Shown piece by piece: positions 18,470-28,311 of a stretch of 64,000 bases of DNA; the stretch's first letter is position 1; every line of letters begins with the position of its first letter. The stretch spans positions 1 to 64,000 of the forward strand of contig OZ244148.1 of the NCBI GenBank assembly GCA_965216255.1, written 5' to 3'. This DNA is from G965216255 sp965216255. GTDB lineage: Bacteria > Bacteroidota > Rhodothermia > Rhodothermales > Bin80. The position numbers and the translations under genes are program-made. The notes beneath the pieces were generated by a model. The model worked only from the letters and a program-made list of their open reading frames with translations. It was not told the DNA's origin and did no database searches.

Positions 18470-19384
18470 CTATATTTTCAAGTACCGTGCAGAGGAATCA
18501 TCCGGCCTCGCGTGAACATATTTGCTTGTAGTAGCCAGTGACTTGTGCCCAAGTGTTTCCTTTACTAGGTGAGTTGGAGCGCCGTTGTCAAGCGCATGCG
18601 ATGCATGGGCGTGCCGAAGCCAGTGAGGAGATACTGCCTGCTCCAGACCCGCTCTACGAGCGGCTTCTTTGACTATCCGCCACATCTGCTGGCGAGAAAG
18701 GGGCCCACCTTTACGGGATCGGAATACAGGATTACTTCGGGATCCGAAGCCTGAATCCTTTTCACGTTCGCGAAGGTCTCGAATAGCTTGCCACGTGGTA
18801 GCGGAGAGGAGAATTGTGCGGGTCTTTTGACCTTTGCCAAGCAGCGTAACCTGCCCTGATGGGCGGCCATTCTCGGATCCTCGCTCCAGGAGTGCGCCCC
18901 AGAATAGCTGTGCTAACTCAGAAACGCGCCCTCCAGAGGCATAGAAAAGCTGTAGCAGCACAGTATTGCGGATATCCGTTTCTTGAGCAAGAATTCGATG
19001 GATGGCCACTTCCGGTAAAATGCGTTCGGCCAACTGGTCGGGCACGGTCGGTAGCGAGACAGCCGCTCCGACATTGAAAGCCAGGTACCCAATGCGGTGG
19101 CCGAAACTAAAAAGACTCTTTACGGCGGCCAATTTCCTGGCCTGTGTGGCGCGTGCAAAGCCGTTTTGCTCCAAGCGATCAGCCCATGCCCAAAGGTGCT
19201 TGAGCTTGACTAGGCTGAACGGGAGATCTGCGAAATCGACGAATTGAATAACATCTCGCTTGTAGGCCTCCTGAGAATGCGGACTCTTGCCGTGAAGCCA
19301 GAGATCTACTAGGTGCATGTCATCGTCTGCCTGGGAATCAGTCTGTACGGTGGCAGATTTGAATCTTCGTATGAGCTCAGACAT
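18470..19384 (-). CDS. Solitary Xer-like tyrosine recombinase
   Basis: This 304-residue protein has an N-terminal SAM-like DNA-binding domain (SPHSQEAYKRDVIQFVDF) and a full catalytic domain. The catalytic residues visible are Arg in GGRVSEL (about 151), Lys in LLGKGQKTR, His-x-x-Arg in HWLRHAH (about 257), His in TLGHKS (about 280) and the nucleophile Tyr in SKYVHARP (about 289). The length fits XerA/XerC/XerD proteins rather than phage integrases, which carry an extra arm-binding domain. It acts on DNA by strand exchange at short palindromic sites. A 13-6-13 palindrome resembling dif begins 28 bp upstream of its start. No phage or cassette genes adjoin. Confidence 0.92.
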   Translation of the reverse strand: MSELIRRFKSATVQTDSQADDDMHLVDLWLHGKSPHSQEAYKRDVIQFVDFADLPFSLVKLKHLWAWADRLEQNGFARATQARKLAAVKSLFSFGHRIGYLAFNVGAAVSLPTVPDQLAERILPEVAIHRILAQETDIRNTVLLQLFYASGGRVSELAQLFWGALLERGSENGRPSGQVTLLGKGQKTRTILLSATTWQAIRDLREREKDSGFGSRSNPVFRSRKGGPLSRQQMWRIVKEAARRAGLEQAVSPHWLRHAHASHALDNGAPTHLVKETLGHKSLATTSKYVHARPDDSSARYLKI

Positions 19385-19411
19385 ACGTTCTCCTGGGCCT
19401 TAGAGCGACTC

Positions 19412-19443
19412 CAATGTAACATAAGGTTAATTATGTTACATTG
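19412..19443. promoter_or_regulatory. dif-like palindrome beside the recombinase gene
   Basis: There are perfect 13-bp inverted arms, CAATGTAACATAA and TTATGTTACATTG, around a 6-bp spacer GGTTAA. The inner 11-6-11 core is at 19414-19441. The right arm TTATGTTACAT differs by one base from the XerD arm of Escherichia coli dif (TTATGTTAAAT, from memory), and the spacer length is the same. The site lies 28 bp upstream of the recombinase start. It may be the recombinase's crossover site, an autoregulatory operator, or both. Confidence 0.7.
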
Positions 19444-19699
19444 CAAGCATTTGCTTCGCCGTCGGCAAATAGTCCCCCAGCTTCTGTACGCGGCACAATT
19501 CCGGCAACAGCGCATTGCATACTACACTGCAAATCGTCCACTCATTCCGGCAGAAGTCGTGCATTGCCGGGGCGTCTGCCGGAATGTCAGGCCAGCATCG
19601 GTTTCATTGGATACAACTGACTGTCGAGGCGACTGAAGATTCTATGCACATTGAACGTATCGGTGCCCCCCTAACCAATCTTGAGGTAAACCATGCCTT

Positions 19700-19912
19700 C
19701 AAAGACGAATCTCTATGCGTAAACTCAAAGAGGTATTGCTCCTGTTGCTGCAAGCCAACCTGGCGGAGGCTGACTGGATCGCAGTTGCTCATCAACGTAT
19801 TGGAGACAACCCCGCACGAGCATCGCGTAGAAGTAAACAGACAGGCCGCCTTATTCCCACTCCCCAATTCAATGCCCCGGCGCTCTTCAGACCCAAAATA
19901 TGACGGCACCTC
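19700..19912 (+). mobile_element. IS256-family remnant, degraded 3' end
   Basis: The segment GGCGGAGGCTGACTGGATCG and the DNA after it run parallel to 57313-57462 with scattered differences and indels. The stretch is the last ~50 codons of a mutator-type (IS256) transposase plus the right end, which reads TCAGACCCAAAATATGACGG. Frameshifts make it non-coding. The end lies about 600 bp upstream of the Gabija-like pair. Confidence 0.7.
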
Positions 19913-20514
19913 AATTCATCAACGTGGGTAGTCATGACGTGGTTTTCTGAGTCGTGAATTAAGTCGGGATCCCAACCCTACGCATAGCGTTTGATATTTC
20001 CAACGAAGGGATGCGCTACCATTTGCACCATGAATTCAGAGGGTGGCCGCGGGCCTAGCGGCAGAGAAGCAGGACATGCCCGTGCTGTTCTGCCGCATAA
20101 TCACACAGGCATTGATTTCGAATCGGTCAATGCAAGGCATTCCCTGCGTCGTATGGTCGATTAAGACGATGGCTGCGGTCCGTAGTCCAATCCCGAATAG
20201 GATTCCGGTCGCAGAGCGGGACATTGATCGCGGCCCGCTTAGTAATGCTACCACATGCCTCGAAGGATTGAGACTAGGCCGCTCTAGGATTCGGTCTCGC
20301 GGCCTAAACCAAACTGAAATCGGGCCAAATTAGTCGATGTCGTGTCCGCAATAGACATGAGTCACACATAGCGACTGCATTCTTTCAAGTGATTGGCTGT
20401 AAATGGGGTTCTCACCACTTTAATTGGGGCCACTTCTACACAACAATTATTAAAGCGAGAAGCGCTTCTGGATATTTTCAGGTGTTGATTCGCATTGATT
20501 GGAGGTAGCGACCG
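19913..20514. other. Intergenic region upstream of the OLD nuclease gene
   Basis: No convincing coding frame is visible. The last 100 bp are AT-rich and probably hold the promoter. A perfect 12-bp palindrome AGAAGCGCTTCT (20458-20469) lies 45 bp before the start codon and could be an operator. TTGGAGGTAGCGACC just before 20515 provides a ribosome-binding site. Confidence 0.45.
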
Positions 20515-22740
20515 GTGCACATTGAGACCCTACGTATCCGCAATTTTCGGCGCCTACGTGACGTTCGGATCGACTTGGCATCCGACATTTCTATTTTTGT
20601 TGGTGCGAATAACAGTGGAAAGACTTCTGCGGTTCATGCAATGCAACTCTTCGCGTCTGCGTCGCGTGAACGCTTCTCCATCTATGACTTTAGTGCCGGG
20701 TCATGGGCAGATATCGACGCATTCGGTCAGGGTCAGAAAAATACCGTCCTACCAACAATCTCTCTGGACATCTGGTTCAATGTCGGCCCGCAGGATCTTT
20801 TTCGGGTAATCAAGCTACTCCCTAGTCTTGCATGGAAGGGAAGCTTGGTCGGCATCCGTATAGAATTCGCTCCTGTCAATCCTGCAAAGCTTCTTACCAA
20901 CTATCGCCAAGCCTGTGACCGTGCAAGGGCCAATATTCCGGCAGGGGCTGAACGTAATTCCGACTATCACCCATCACCGTCGACTCTTCTTGAATACTTG
21001 GGTGACAATCGAAGTACCAATTTGCGCCACGAGTTTAAGTTGCGTTACTACGTGCTTGACCATGCTAAATTTGACGCCGAATTTCAGCCTGCAGCCGGGT
21101 ATGAACCACTCCTGCTAACTTCCGACCAGGGACGCGGAGGCAATGATCTATTGCAATCACTCCTGCGCGTCGATTTCCTGCAAGCTCAGCGGCATCTTTC
21201 AGACGCTGCCGGCGGTGCACGCGTTGAGGATCTCTCGCAATGTCTAAGTCGCTTCTATGAACGTAATCTGCAAAAGCGCGGTGATGATTACAACGCCATT
21301 CGCGCACTCTCCGAATCCGCGGCAATGCTCAATGACCATCTCCAGCAGGTATTTGAGCCGATCTTTGCTCAACTAGGCGATCTAGGATACCCCGGCCTGT
21401 CTAACCCTCGCCTGCTGATCAAGTCTGCCTTGAATCCTGCAATCATCATGAAGAGCCTTGACGGCGCTCGAGTTCATTTCGTGCTCGGAGACCCGCAGGA
21501 GGGTGCCGTTCCGCCAACACTTCCTGATCGGTACAGTGGCCTCGGTTACAAGAACCTGATCTACATGGTGGTCGAGCTACTCGACCTGCATTCACAATGG
21601 ATGGACACTGAGGAGAAACGACCGCTTCTTCACATGTTCTTCATTGAAGAGCCAGAGGCGCACCTCCATGCCCAGCTCCAGCAAGTATTTATACGCAAGG
21701 TGCTCGATATTCTGGCGATTCAGGGCGCAGAGGGTGCCAATTATTCAACCCAGCTCACCGTCACAACTCATTCGCCTCACATCCTCTATGAGCGGGGATT
21801 CCTCCCGGTTCGGTATTTCCGGCGATCGTCAACTGCAGCCGGGCAATACTCCGAAGTGCTAAACTTGTCGGCCTTCTACAAAAGGACGGAACCTTCCACC
21901 AGGGACTTTCTGAAGCGCTATCTCAAGTTAACACATTGCGATTTGTTCTTCGCTGACGCAGCCATTCTTGTTGAAGGTAGCGTTGAGCGCCTTCTGCTTC
22001 CGCAAATGATCGCAAAATGCGCACCTCAGCTTCAGTCCGCATATCTCAGCATACTTGAGGTAGGCGGTGCATTCGGGCACCGATTCCGTTCCCTAATTGA
22101 TTTCCTGGGTATCACGGCATTGATTGTAGCCGACATTGACAGCGTGACCGCACCTGATAGCAATCAGGCGGATCAGCAGACCGGTGACGAGCTAGGCGGT
22201 GGCAACGCTGCCGCGAATAAAACCTGTATGGTGCACGTCGCAGGCGCCGTCACCTCCAATCAGACACTTATTCAATGGCTCCCTAGACGCCGGTTGATCG
22301 CCGACCTTCTGGCAGCGTCCCCCGCGGAGAGGACTCTGAAACATCCCCAAAATAGTCGAGCCGTTATCCGGGTAGTTTACCAATCTGAGGTCGAAGTCGA
22401 ATGGGATGGCGAGAAAGATAGCATAGTCGGACGGACACTGGAAGAGGCATTTGCGCTAGAGAATCTGGCTTGGTGTCAGAATGCTGACCAAGCAGAATTA
22501 AAACTCAAAATACGAGGCTGTACAACACTCGGCGTCGCAGACCTGGCAGAGTCACTGCATAATCGTATCAAGAGATCCAGCTTCAAGAAGACCGATTTCG
22601 CCTTGGCGCTACTGGCGCAGAACCCAGATGCCTGGGCTGTGCCGCAATACATTGCCGATGGGCTCAAGTGGCTTGAAATGGAGATCACTCCGCCTCCACA
22701 GCCTCTGCCCGCTCAGGCGACCCTTAATAGCGCAACATGA
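20515..22740 (+). CDS. gajA: OLD-family ATPase/TOPRIM nuclease (GajA-like)
   Basis: This 741-residue protein starts at a GTG with GGAGGT at a good distance. The N-terminal ABC-type ATPase half has Walker A GANNSGKT (residues 30-37), a GLGYKNLIY signature and Walker B FFIEEPEAHLHAQ (about 375). The C-terminal half is a TOPRIM nuclease with ILVEGSVERLLLP (about 483) and VADIDSV (about 539) supplying the metal-binding acids. It overlaps the helicase gene by 4 nt (ATGA). That gene order and coupling is the Gabija layout, in which GajA nicks DNA when nucleotides are depleted and works with GajB. It is longer than the ~580-residue reference GajA, so it may be a Gabija relative or another OLD/UvrD pair. 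The ORF is intact. Confidence 0.85.
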   Translation: MHIETLRIRNFRRLRDVRIDLASDISIFVGANNSGKTSAVHAMQLFASASRERFSIYDFSAGSWADIDAFGQGQKNTVLPTISLDIWFNVGPQDLFRVIKLLPSLAWKGSLVGIRIEFAPVNPAKLLTNYRQACDRARANIPAGAERNSDYHPSPSTLLEYLGDNRSTNLRHEFKLRYYVLDHAKFDAEFQPAAGYEPLLLTSDQGRGGNDLLQSLLRVDFLQAQRHLSDAAGGARVEDLSQCLSRFYERNLQKRGDDYNAIRALSESAAMLNDHLQQVFEPIFAQLGDLGYPGLSNPRLLIKSALNPAIIMKSLDGARVHFVLGDPQEGAVPPTLPDRYSGLGYKNLIYMVVELLDLHSQWMDTEEKRPLLHMFFIEEPEAHLHAQLQQVFIRKVLDILAIQGAEGANYSTQLTVTTHSPHILYERGFLPVRYFRRSSTAAGQYSEVLNLSAFYKRTEPSTRDFLKRYLKLTHCDLFFADAAILVEGSVERLLLPQMIAKCAPQLQSAYLSILEVGGAFGHRFRSLIDFLGITALIVADIDSVTAPDSNQADQQTGDELGGGNAAANKTCMVHVAGAVTSNQTLIQWLPRRRLIADLLAASPAERTLKHPQNSRAVIRVVYQSEVEVEWDGEKDSIVGRTLEEAFALENLAWCQNADQAELKLKIRGCTTLGVADLAESLHNRIKRSSFKKTDFALALLAQNPDAWAVPQYIADGLKWLEMEITPPPQPLPAQATLNSAT

Positions 22741-24644
22741 CTAACCGTGCTGGTCAACCGGATACCAACGCTGACATCGAATTGCGCAGGTATCTTGATC
22801 AACAGCCGCCCAGTTGCTTTACCATGGTTGCGGGCGCAGGATCGGGTAAGACTACATCGCTGGTTAAGGCGCTCGTTCACCTTGCCCGCACCAGAGCACC
22901 AGACCTGCGTCGACGCGGGCAGCTAGTTGCCTGCATCACTTATACTGAAGTCGCTGTCCGCGAGATACGGAGCGACATCGGCGACGTCTCGCTATTCCAT
23001 GTGTCAACCATCCATAGCTTTCTCTGGACCATCGTGCGTTCTTTTCAATGTGATCTGCGGCAATGGGTCGCTGGCCGAATTGAGGAAAGAATCGTCAACG
23101 CGCAGGCAAAGCTGGACAGGCCGGGAACAAGGGTGCAGACCAAAGAGAAAGCTACCCGAGATATTGAGAGCTATCAGCGCCAACTTGCCGCGCTCGACAA
23201 TATCGCTCGGTATACGTACGGGATGGGCAGCGACTACGCCAACGGCGTCCTCGGCCACGATGACGTACTCAAAGTAGGCCCGGCCTTTATCGAGAAGCAC
23301 GCATTACTTCGCACCCTAATAGCCAATCAGTTTCCGTTCATCTTCGTCGATGAGAGTCAGGATACGAATCCCGCTTTTGTCGCCGCCCTCAAGCAAGTTG
23401 CTAATACTGCCACCGTGGATTTCTGCTTAGGATTCTTCGGGGATCCCATGCAGAAGATCTATATGACGGGAGTAGGTCCAATTGAGTCGGAAGACGGCTG
23501 GAACAGGATCACAAAGCCGGAAAATTTTCGATGTCCGAAGCGGGTTCTCGATGTCGCAAATCGTATACGTGCCGAAGCTGACGGCCTTCAGCAGGTTCGA
23601 GGCCGAATGATTGAACGAAACGACGAACTTGTAACCGTTGAGGGTACTGCCCGACTATTCATCCTTCCAGCCGATGGCCTAAGAATCGAGCGCATCACCC
23701 AAGTCCGGCATTGGCTAGCGAAAGCAAACGGGGACGCACAGTGGGAGAGCGATGGCCCTAAAGCCAATTTCCGTGTGCTAGTATTGGTGCACCGCATGGC
23801 TGCGCGCCGACTACACTTTCCCAATTTATACGCTGCACTCAACGATCACGGTGCCCCACTTAGCCTCAAGGCTGGCCTGCTGGACGGTACCGCCTGGGTC
23901 GTACGACCTTTCCTGCAGTTCCTCCTCCCGTTGACGCTGGCGGCAAGGTCAGATTCAAACTTTGATGTGATGGCTAGCTTGCGGATGCACTGTCCCCTCC
24001 TCAGAGAAGGACATTTGGCAGGCCGGGATATTGGCGGAATGCTGTGCCGCTTACAGGATGACGTTAGGCGGCTCCTTCCTATGTTTGCTGGCGGCTCCCG
24101 GATAACGATCCGGGAGGTGCTGGGCTTTGTGCGAGACCGCAATCTGATGGAGTTAGATGAGCGCTTCATTGACTATCTGGATGATTCTAATGGAAGCGTA
24201 GAGGACAGCGATCAGAATGCCGAATCCGGGTCGGTAAACGCGTTCCTTGACTGCACGGCAGATGAGCTCACAGGGTACAGAACCTATATCGAAGATGAAT
24301 CTCCATTCGCCACACAACAGGGCATAAAGGGTGCCGAATTTGATCGCGTTCTGGTAATTCTGGACGATGAAGAAGGTAAGTACAATCTCTTTTCGTATGG
24401 GAAGTATTTCGGTATCACGACGCTTTCCGACAAAGACAAGCTGAACATTGCCTCAGGATTAGATTCGGTCATAGATAGGACGCGTAGACTGTTTTACGTC
24501 TGCTGCTCCCGTGCGGTAAAAGATCTAGCGGTAATCCTATTCGTACCCGATATCGCGGCTGCCTGCGGCGCACTTGAGAGGAAGGCATTCTTTCCTACAG
24601 AGCATACCTACTTACTCTCGGACTTAGACCGCGCGACTGCGTAG
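22737..24644 (+). CDS. gajB: UvrD/Rep-family helicase (GajB-like)
   Basis: This 635-residue superfamily 1A helicase is coupled to the preceding nuclease by an ATGA overlap. Its motifs in order are I AGAGSGKTTSLVKAL (about 33-40), Ia CITYTEVAVREI, II FIFVDESQDTNP (about 203), III GFFGDPMQKIYM, V GIKGAEFDRVLVI and VI RRLFYVCCSRAVKDLAV. It should unwind or translocate on DNA and, as in Gabija, activate or assist the OLD partner against phage DNA. It is longer than the ~490-residue reference GajB. No nuclease domain is visible in it. The product is intact. Confidence 0.87.
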   Translation: MTNRAGQPDTNADIELRRYLDQQPPSCFTMVAGAGSGKTTSLVKALVHLARTRAPDLRRRGQLVACITYTEVAVREIRSDIGDVSLFHVSTIHSFLWTIVRSFQCDLRQWVAGRIEERIVNAQAKLDRPGTRVQTKEKATRDIESYQRQLAALDNIARYTYGMGSDYANGVLGHDDVLKVGPAFIEKHALLRTLIANQFPFIFVDESQDTNPAFVAALKQVANTATVDFCLGFFGDPMQKIYMTGVGPIESEDGWNRITKPENFRCPKRVLDVANRIRAEADGLQQVRGRMIERNDELVTVEGTARLFILPADGLRIERITQVRHWLAKANGDAQWESDGPKANFRVLVLVHRMAARRLHFPNLYAALNDHGAPLSLKAGLLDGTAWVVRPFLQFLLPLTLAARSDSNFDVMASLRMHCPLLREGHLAGRDIGGMLCRLQDDVRRLLPMFAGGSRITIREVLGFVRDRNLMELDERFIDYLDDSNGSVEDSDQNAESGSVNAFLDCTADELTGYRTYIEDESPFATQQGIKGAEFDRVLVILDDEEGKYNLFSYGKYFGITTLSDKDKLNIASGLDSVIDRTRRLFYVCCSRAVKDLAVILFVPDIAAACGALERKAFFPTEHTYLLSDLDRATA

Positions 24645-24789
24645 TCGACGCGATTCTACGAATCCCGATTTGCCGATATGACTGCCGACATGCGAGAGAG
24701 TCATCCCTCTGTGTTGTCGGACCGTGCAAAGCAGCACATGACGAATATTTCGCCTATGTCTATACCTATGTTCTTAGTATAACGGAAGT

Positions 24790-24804
24790 CCCCCCCCCCC
24801 CCCC
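24790..24804 (+). repeat. Run of 15 cytosines
   Basis: An uninterrupted C15 tract lies in the intergenic region 24645-24935, about 145 bp after the helicase stop. The rest of that region shows no gene. Such a tract is prone to slippage, but it is not inside a gene or an obvious promoter. Confidence 0.95.
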
Positions 24805-24935
24805 AATTAGTGCGATACAGAGTGATTGACGACCTCGAATGTGGATCGACTGGATAAACCGGCCGTCCACGCACAAGACTGACTTAGGTCCACTAAACTT
24901 CTAATTGTCGTTGCCGTAATTCTAAATATCGTCAA

Positions 24936-25163
24936 TCAGCCCTCGCTCAGCGGCTCCTTGCCACCGTGCATGCTGTTATGCTGGTAACGCAAGATGCGCA
25001 GCGGTGCAAAGGCCACGAAACAGATGGCCATGTGCGCCTTCACGCGACGCTCCGTCCAGTGAAAGATGGGACGCACTGCCATAGTGTACTTCAGCACCCG
25101 GAAGCCTTCTTCTATCCGCCACAGCTCGCCGTACTGGGCGTACATCTCCTGCTGTGCGAGCAT
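24936..25163 (-). pseudogene. IS4/IS1634-type transposase, C-terminal fragment
   Basis: The 75 residues include GELWRIEEGFRVLKYTMAVR and a following HWTERRVKAHMAICFVAF. This is the last catalytic Glu region and the C-terminus of an IS1634-like transposase distinct from the three others here. The 5' part is replaced at 25181 by an IS66-type end. Confidence 0.8.
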
Positions 25164-25180
25164 CTCCAGGCTGGTCCATA

Positions 25181-25530
25181 GTAAGCGTCCGGTGAACCAT
25201 ACCTTGCGTGGGTGAAGGGCTGGTCAGGAGATTGTCACCTGACCCGAGGATCAAAGCCCACGACTGATGCGCAAGCCCAGACGCACGGCGGAAGAAATGT
25301 TTCCGCTGGTAGCAAAGTACCTGGCGGGGAGCCAGACAGAGGAGGCCTTTTGCGCCGAGCACGGAATCTCCCGTTCGCAGCTGTGTTACTGGTGGAGATA
25401 GGGGCCCCTGCTCCACGTGAATAGGCACAGGCGGAGTATCCGAGCGGGGTGCGGCTGCGCTTCTTCGTGCCGGTATCCTCCTCGTTCTTGGCGACACTGC
25501 TTAAGCCGTGATCGGGCTGGGGCCTTCTCA
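25181..25530 (+). mobile_element. Degraded second type of IS66 element (tnpA and tnpB start)
   Basis: It begins GTAAGCGTCCGGTGAACC. From 25269 a TnpA reads MRKPRRTAEEMFPLVAKYLA then GSQTEEAFCAEHGISRSQLC and stops at a TAG after about 45 codons. A shifted frame resumes with YPSGVRLRFFVPVSSSFLAT. A TnpB start, (V/M)IGLGPSHR, follows at about 25508 and is cut off. The sequence is diverged from the other IS66 copies, so this is an older, separate insertion. Confidence 0.75.
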
Positions 25531-25539
25531 CCGGTCTTT

Positions 25540-25627
25540 TTTGGACCTCTATGATGGCTTCGGCCTTCTCCAGCTGGCGCCGGGACTGATGGAGCTCCTT
25601 GCGCAGCCGCCCGATCTCCTTGTCCTT
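25540..25627 (-). pseudogene. IS3-type OrfA fragment
   Basis: The translated segment GKDKEIGRLRKELHQSRRQL with EKAEAIIEVQK after it is the leucine-zipper/coiled-coil end of an IS3-family OrfA. It is cut on one side by the IS66-like remnant and on the other by the IS1634 end at 25628. Confidence 0.65.
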
Positions 25628-26679
25628 GCCCATCTTTACCATTTAGCGGCTGAATCTGAAGGTCGGCAATAATCGCAGGTAGGTATTTTGGCGGCTTTTC
25701 AGGGATGTGGCCCCACTTTAGGCCCTGTTTTGCCGGACGTTCTGGTGTTTGGCCCCACCAGCGCACCACTTTTGGGATTCATAGAGGCGGGAATACGAAT
25801 GTTGTGCCATAAAGTGTTGGCGACTATTGCGAACAACGCCCCCCAACCCTATCTTCCCCCCTATGTATATCCGACGGTCGCTTACCCGAACCACCGACAA
25901 CGCTACACGCTACTATTCCTTTCGCCTTTGTCACGGCGAACGCATAGAGGGCAAGGTCCGGCAGAAGACCCTGCTCAATCTCGGTGCCCACTTCCGCATC
26001 GACAAACGCTACTGGCGTGCGCTCTGCAGCCGGATTGAGGCACTGCTCAAGGGCCAGCTCGAACTCGTACCCATGGGCGTTCCTGCCGTCGTGGAAGAGG
26101 AGGCCCACCGCATTGCAGAACTTTTGAGTGCGCGCAAGGCGGTAGCCGTGACCGAGGGCAAGGGCGAGACGCCGCCGCGCGAATGGCACCATGTGGATGT
26201 CCACTCGCTCAAAACGGTCCGGCCCCGTACGGTGGGCGTAGAACATGTGGGGCTCTGGGCCATGGAGCAGTTGGGCATGGATGAGCTCTTCGAGAAGCTT
26301 GGCATCACGCGAGGCCTCCGGCATGCAGCCACGGGCTCCATCATAGGCCGTCTGGCCGAGCCGGCCAGCGAACATGCCACGAAGCGTTGGCTGGCCTCTG
26401 CCAGTGGCCTGGACGAGTTTCTGGGCTGCAACTTCGAGAAGATGGCCGACATGCAGCTGTACCGGGCCAGCGACATGCTGCACAAACACCGCAAGGCCAT
26501 AGAGGACCACCTCTTTGCACGGGCGCTGGACCTGTTTGATCTGGAGCCCACGATCGCGCTCGTAAGCGTCCGGTGAAGTACAGGTCAGCGGCAGCTACAG
26601 GTGTGCCGATGGGTACAGGACGGCTGGAAGGCGGAGAGCAGGTGGGCTTGCCGGATCCGGCACACTCGGCGCTTGGCAG

Positions 26680-28248
26680 CTATGCCGCCTTGTGTTTGTC
26701 AGCTTGTCGTGCCTTCTGCCAATGATGAGGCAAGAGGTCAGCTATGCGCCTGGCCGGATGCGTCGGGATGCGCTCGAACACGTCCGTGAGCCACTCCTGG
26801 GGATTAACACCGTGTAGCTTGCACGTGCCAAGTAGGGAATAGACCACGGCTGCCCGCTGGGCCGCATCATGTGATCCCGCGAACAGGTAATTCTTGCGGC
26901 CGATAGCCAACGGCCGCAGGGCATTTTCAATGAGGTTATTGTCCAGCTCCACGCGGCCCTCATCCAGGTATCGGGCCAGCCTTTTCCAAAGGCCGAGCGT
27001 ATAGTTGATCGCCTGGCCCCAAGGACTCTTGGGCAACCCCCCGTTCGCCTCCAGCCAGGGCTTCAGCGCTTCCAGTACAGGCCGGGCCTCTTCCTGACGT
27101 ACCTCGCGCCGACGATCCGCACTGGCACCCTCCTCTCGCAGCCTGCGCTCTATGGCGTAGAGTCGCCTGATCTTTGTCAACACGTGCTCGGCCTTCTCCG
27201 GTTCGTAGCTACGACAGTCGTAGAACTTGCGACGGGCATGCGCCATGCATCCGTAGACCGTCATAGACGGATGCGCATCGAAGACGTTGTAGGCCACATA
27301 CCCGTCCGTCTGCAACGCTCCCGCATACCCACCCAAGAACGCCACCGGACCTGCACGGGCACGGCTCTTGCGATACTCCATCACAAACAGCTTCTGCTCC
27401 GGAGTGTGGTACGCCCAGTAAAAACCCCGATGGGGCTTGCCCTTCTTCTTTCGATCCTGGACCTGGATACGCGTCTCATCCGCCTGCAGATACCCGCTTA
27501 AGAGCGCCTCCTGCTTGAGTGCATCATACAGCGGCCCAAGGTGTCATGCCGACTGCGCTATCCAGCCTCCCAGCGTGGACTTGGCAATTTCAATGCCTTC
27601 CCGCCGGAAACGCTGCTGCTGCCGGTACAGGGGCAAGTGGTCACAGTACTTGTTAACCACCACATCGGCCAACAATCCCGGTCCGGCCATGCCCTTGTCC
27701 ACCAGCCGCGGAGGCAACTCGGCGATGATGACGCCGCTGTCCTCATCGGTCGGGTCCACGTACTTGGGACGATGAATCTCGACCACCTTTATCATGCTGG
27801 GCACGATCTCCCGGTACTGCGTCTTCTCCATGCCGATGCAAATGAGACCTGTCGTGTCCTCTTCAGGCTGGATTACGATCATCTCGCGGGGCAGGTGATC
27901 CGGCAGATCCTCGAAGTCCGGACGCCGCTTGGCCTTGCGCCGCTTCGGCTGATCCGTCTCGGGCTCGGGCGGCAGGGGCACCTCGACCTCCATGTCGTCA
28001 AACAAGAGGCCCTGCTGCGCCTCCGGCCCCAGTACATACCTTTCGCTCCTGGAGCCAAAGAGCAGGCGGAGGGCTTCAGCCAGCTGTTTGTCCTTGCTCT
28101 CCAATTTCGCCTGCAGCCGGCTTATCTCCTCGCTCAGCTGATTGATTACCTCGGACTGGCTTGCGTTCTGCTGAAGCACCGCGGCAAGCTGCGCACGGAA
28201 GGTCTCAACATCCGCAGAAGAGAGGGAGGAATGTGCTTCGGGCTGCAT
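26680..28248 (-). pseudogene. tnpC: IS66 transposase TnpC with one opal codon
   Basis: The gene runs from ATG 28248 (MQPEAHSSLSSADVETFRAQ) to TAG 26680 (ADKHKAA). It has an N-terminal coiled coil (INQLSEEISRLQAKLESKD), a zinc-ribbon/HTH region and the DDE core with ALQTDGYVAYNVFDAH and EALKPWLEANGGL. A single change makes the Trp codon after IAQSA into TGA at 27544-27546; copy 1 has TGG there. Apart from that the frame is complete, about 522 codons. Confidence 0.92.
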
Positions 28249-28311
28249 GATTGTTCAACAACGTCTGCACATGCATTGTTCCCCGTTTCCACATACTATC
28301 TATCCCGATTT

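Noticed and set aside
19412..19443. The palindrome as a rho-independent terminator
   Set aside because: It is AT-rich with no following T-run and lies between the recombinase start and non-coding DNA, so terminator function is unlikely.
19445..19700. Possible CRISPR or short tandem repeats
   Set aside because: Short motifs such as CCGGCA recur, but there is no regular repeat-spacer spacing.
20043..20333. 96-codon plus-strand frame upstream of the OLD nuclease gene
   Set aside because: It has no ribosome-binding site, no coupling to the operon and no protein-like pattern.
10222..27546. Stop-codon reassignment as an explanation for internal stops in the transposases
   Set aside because: Different stops (TAG, TGA) replace different residues (Gln, Trp), while intact paralogues have ordinary codons at the same sites.
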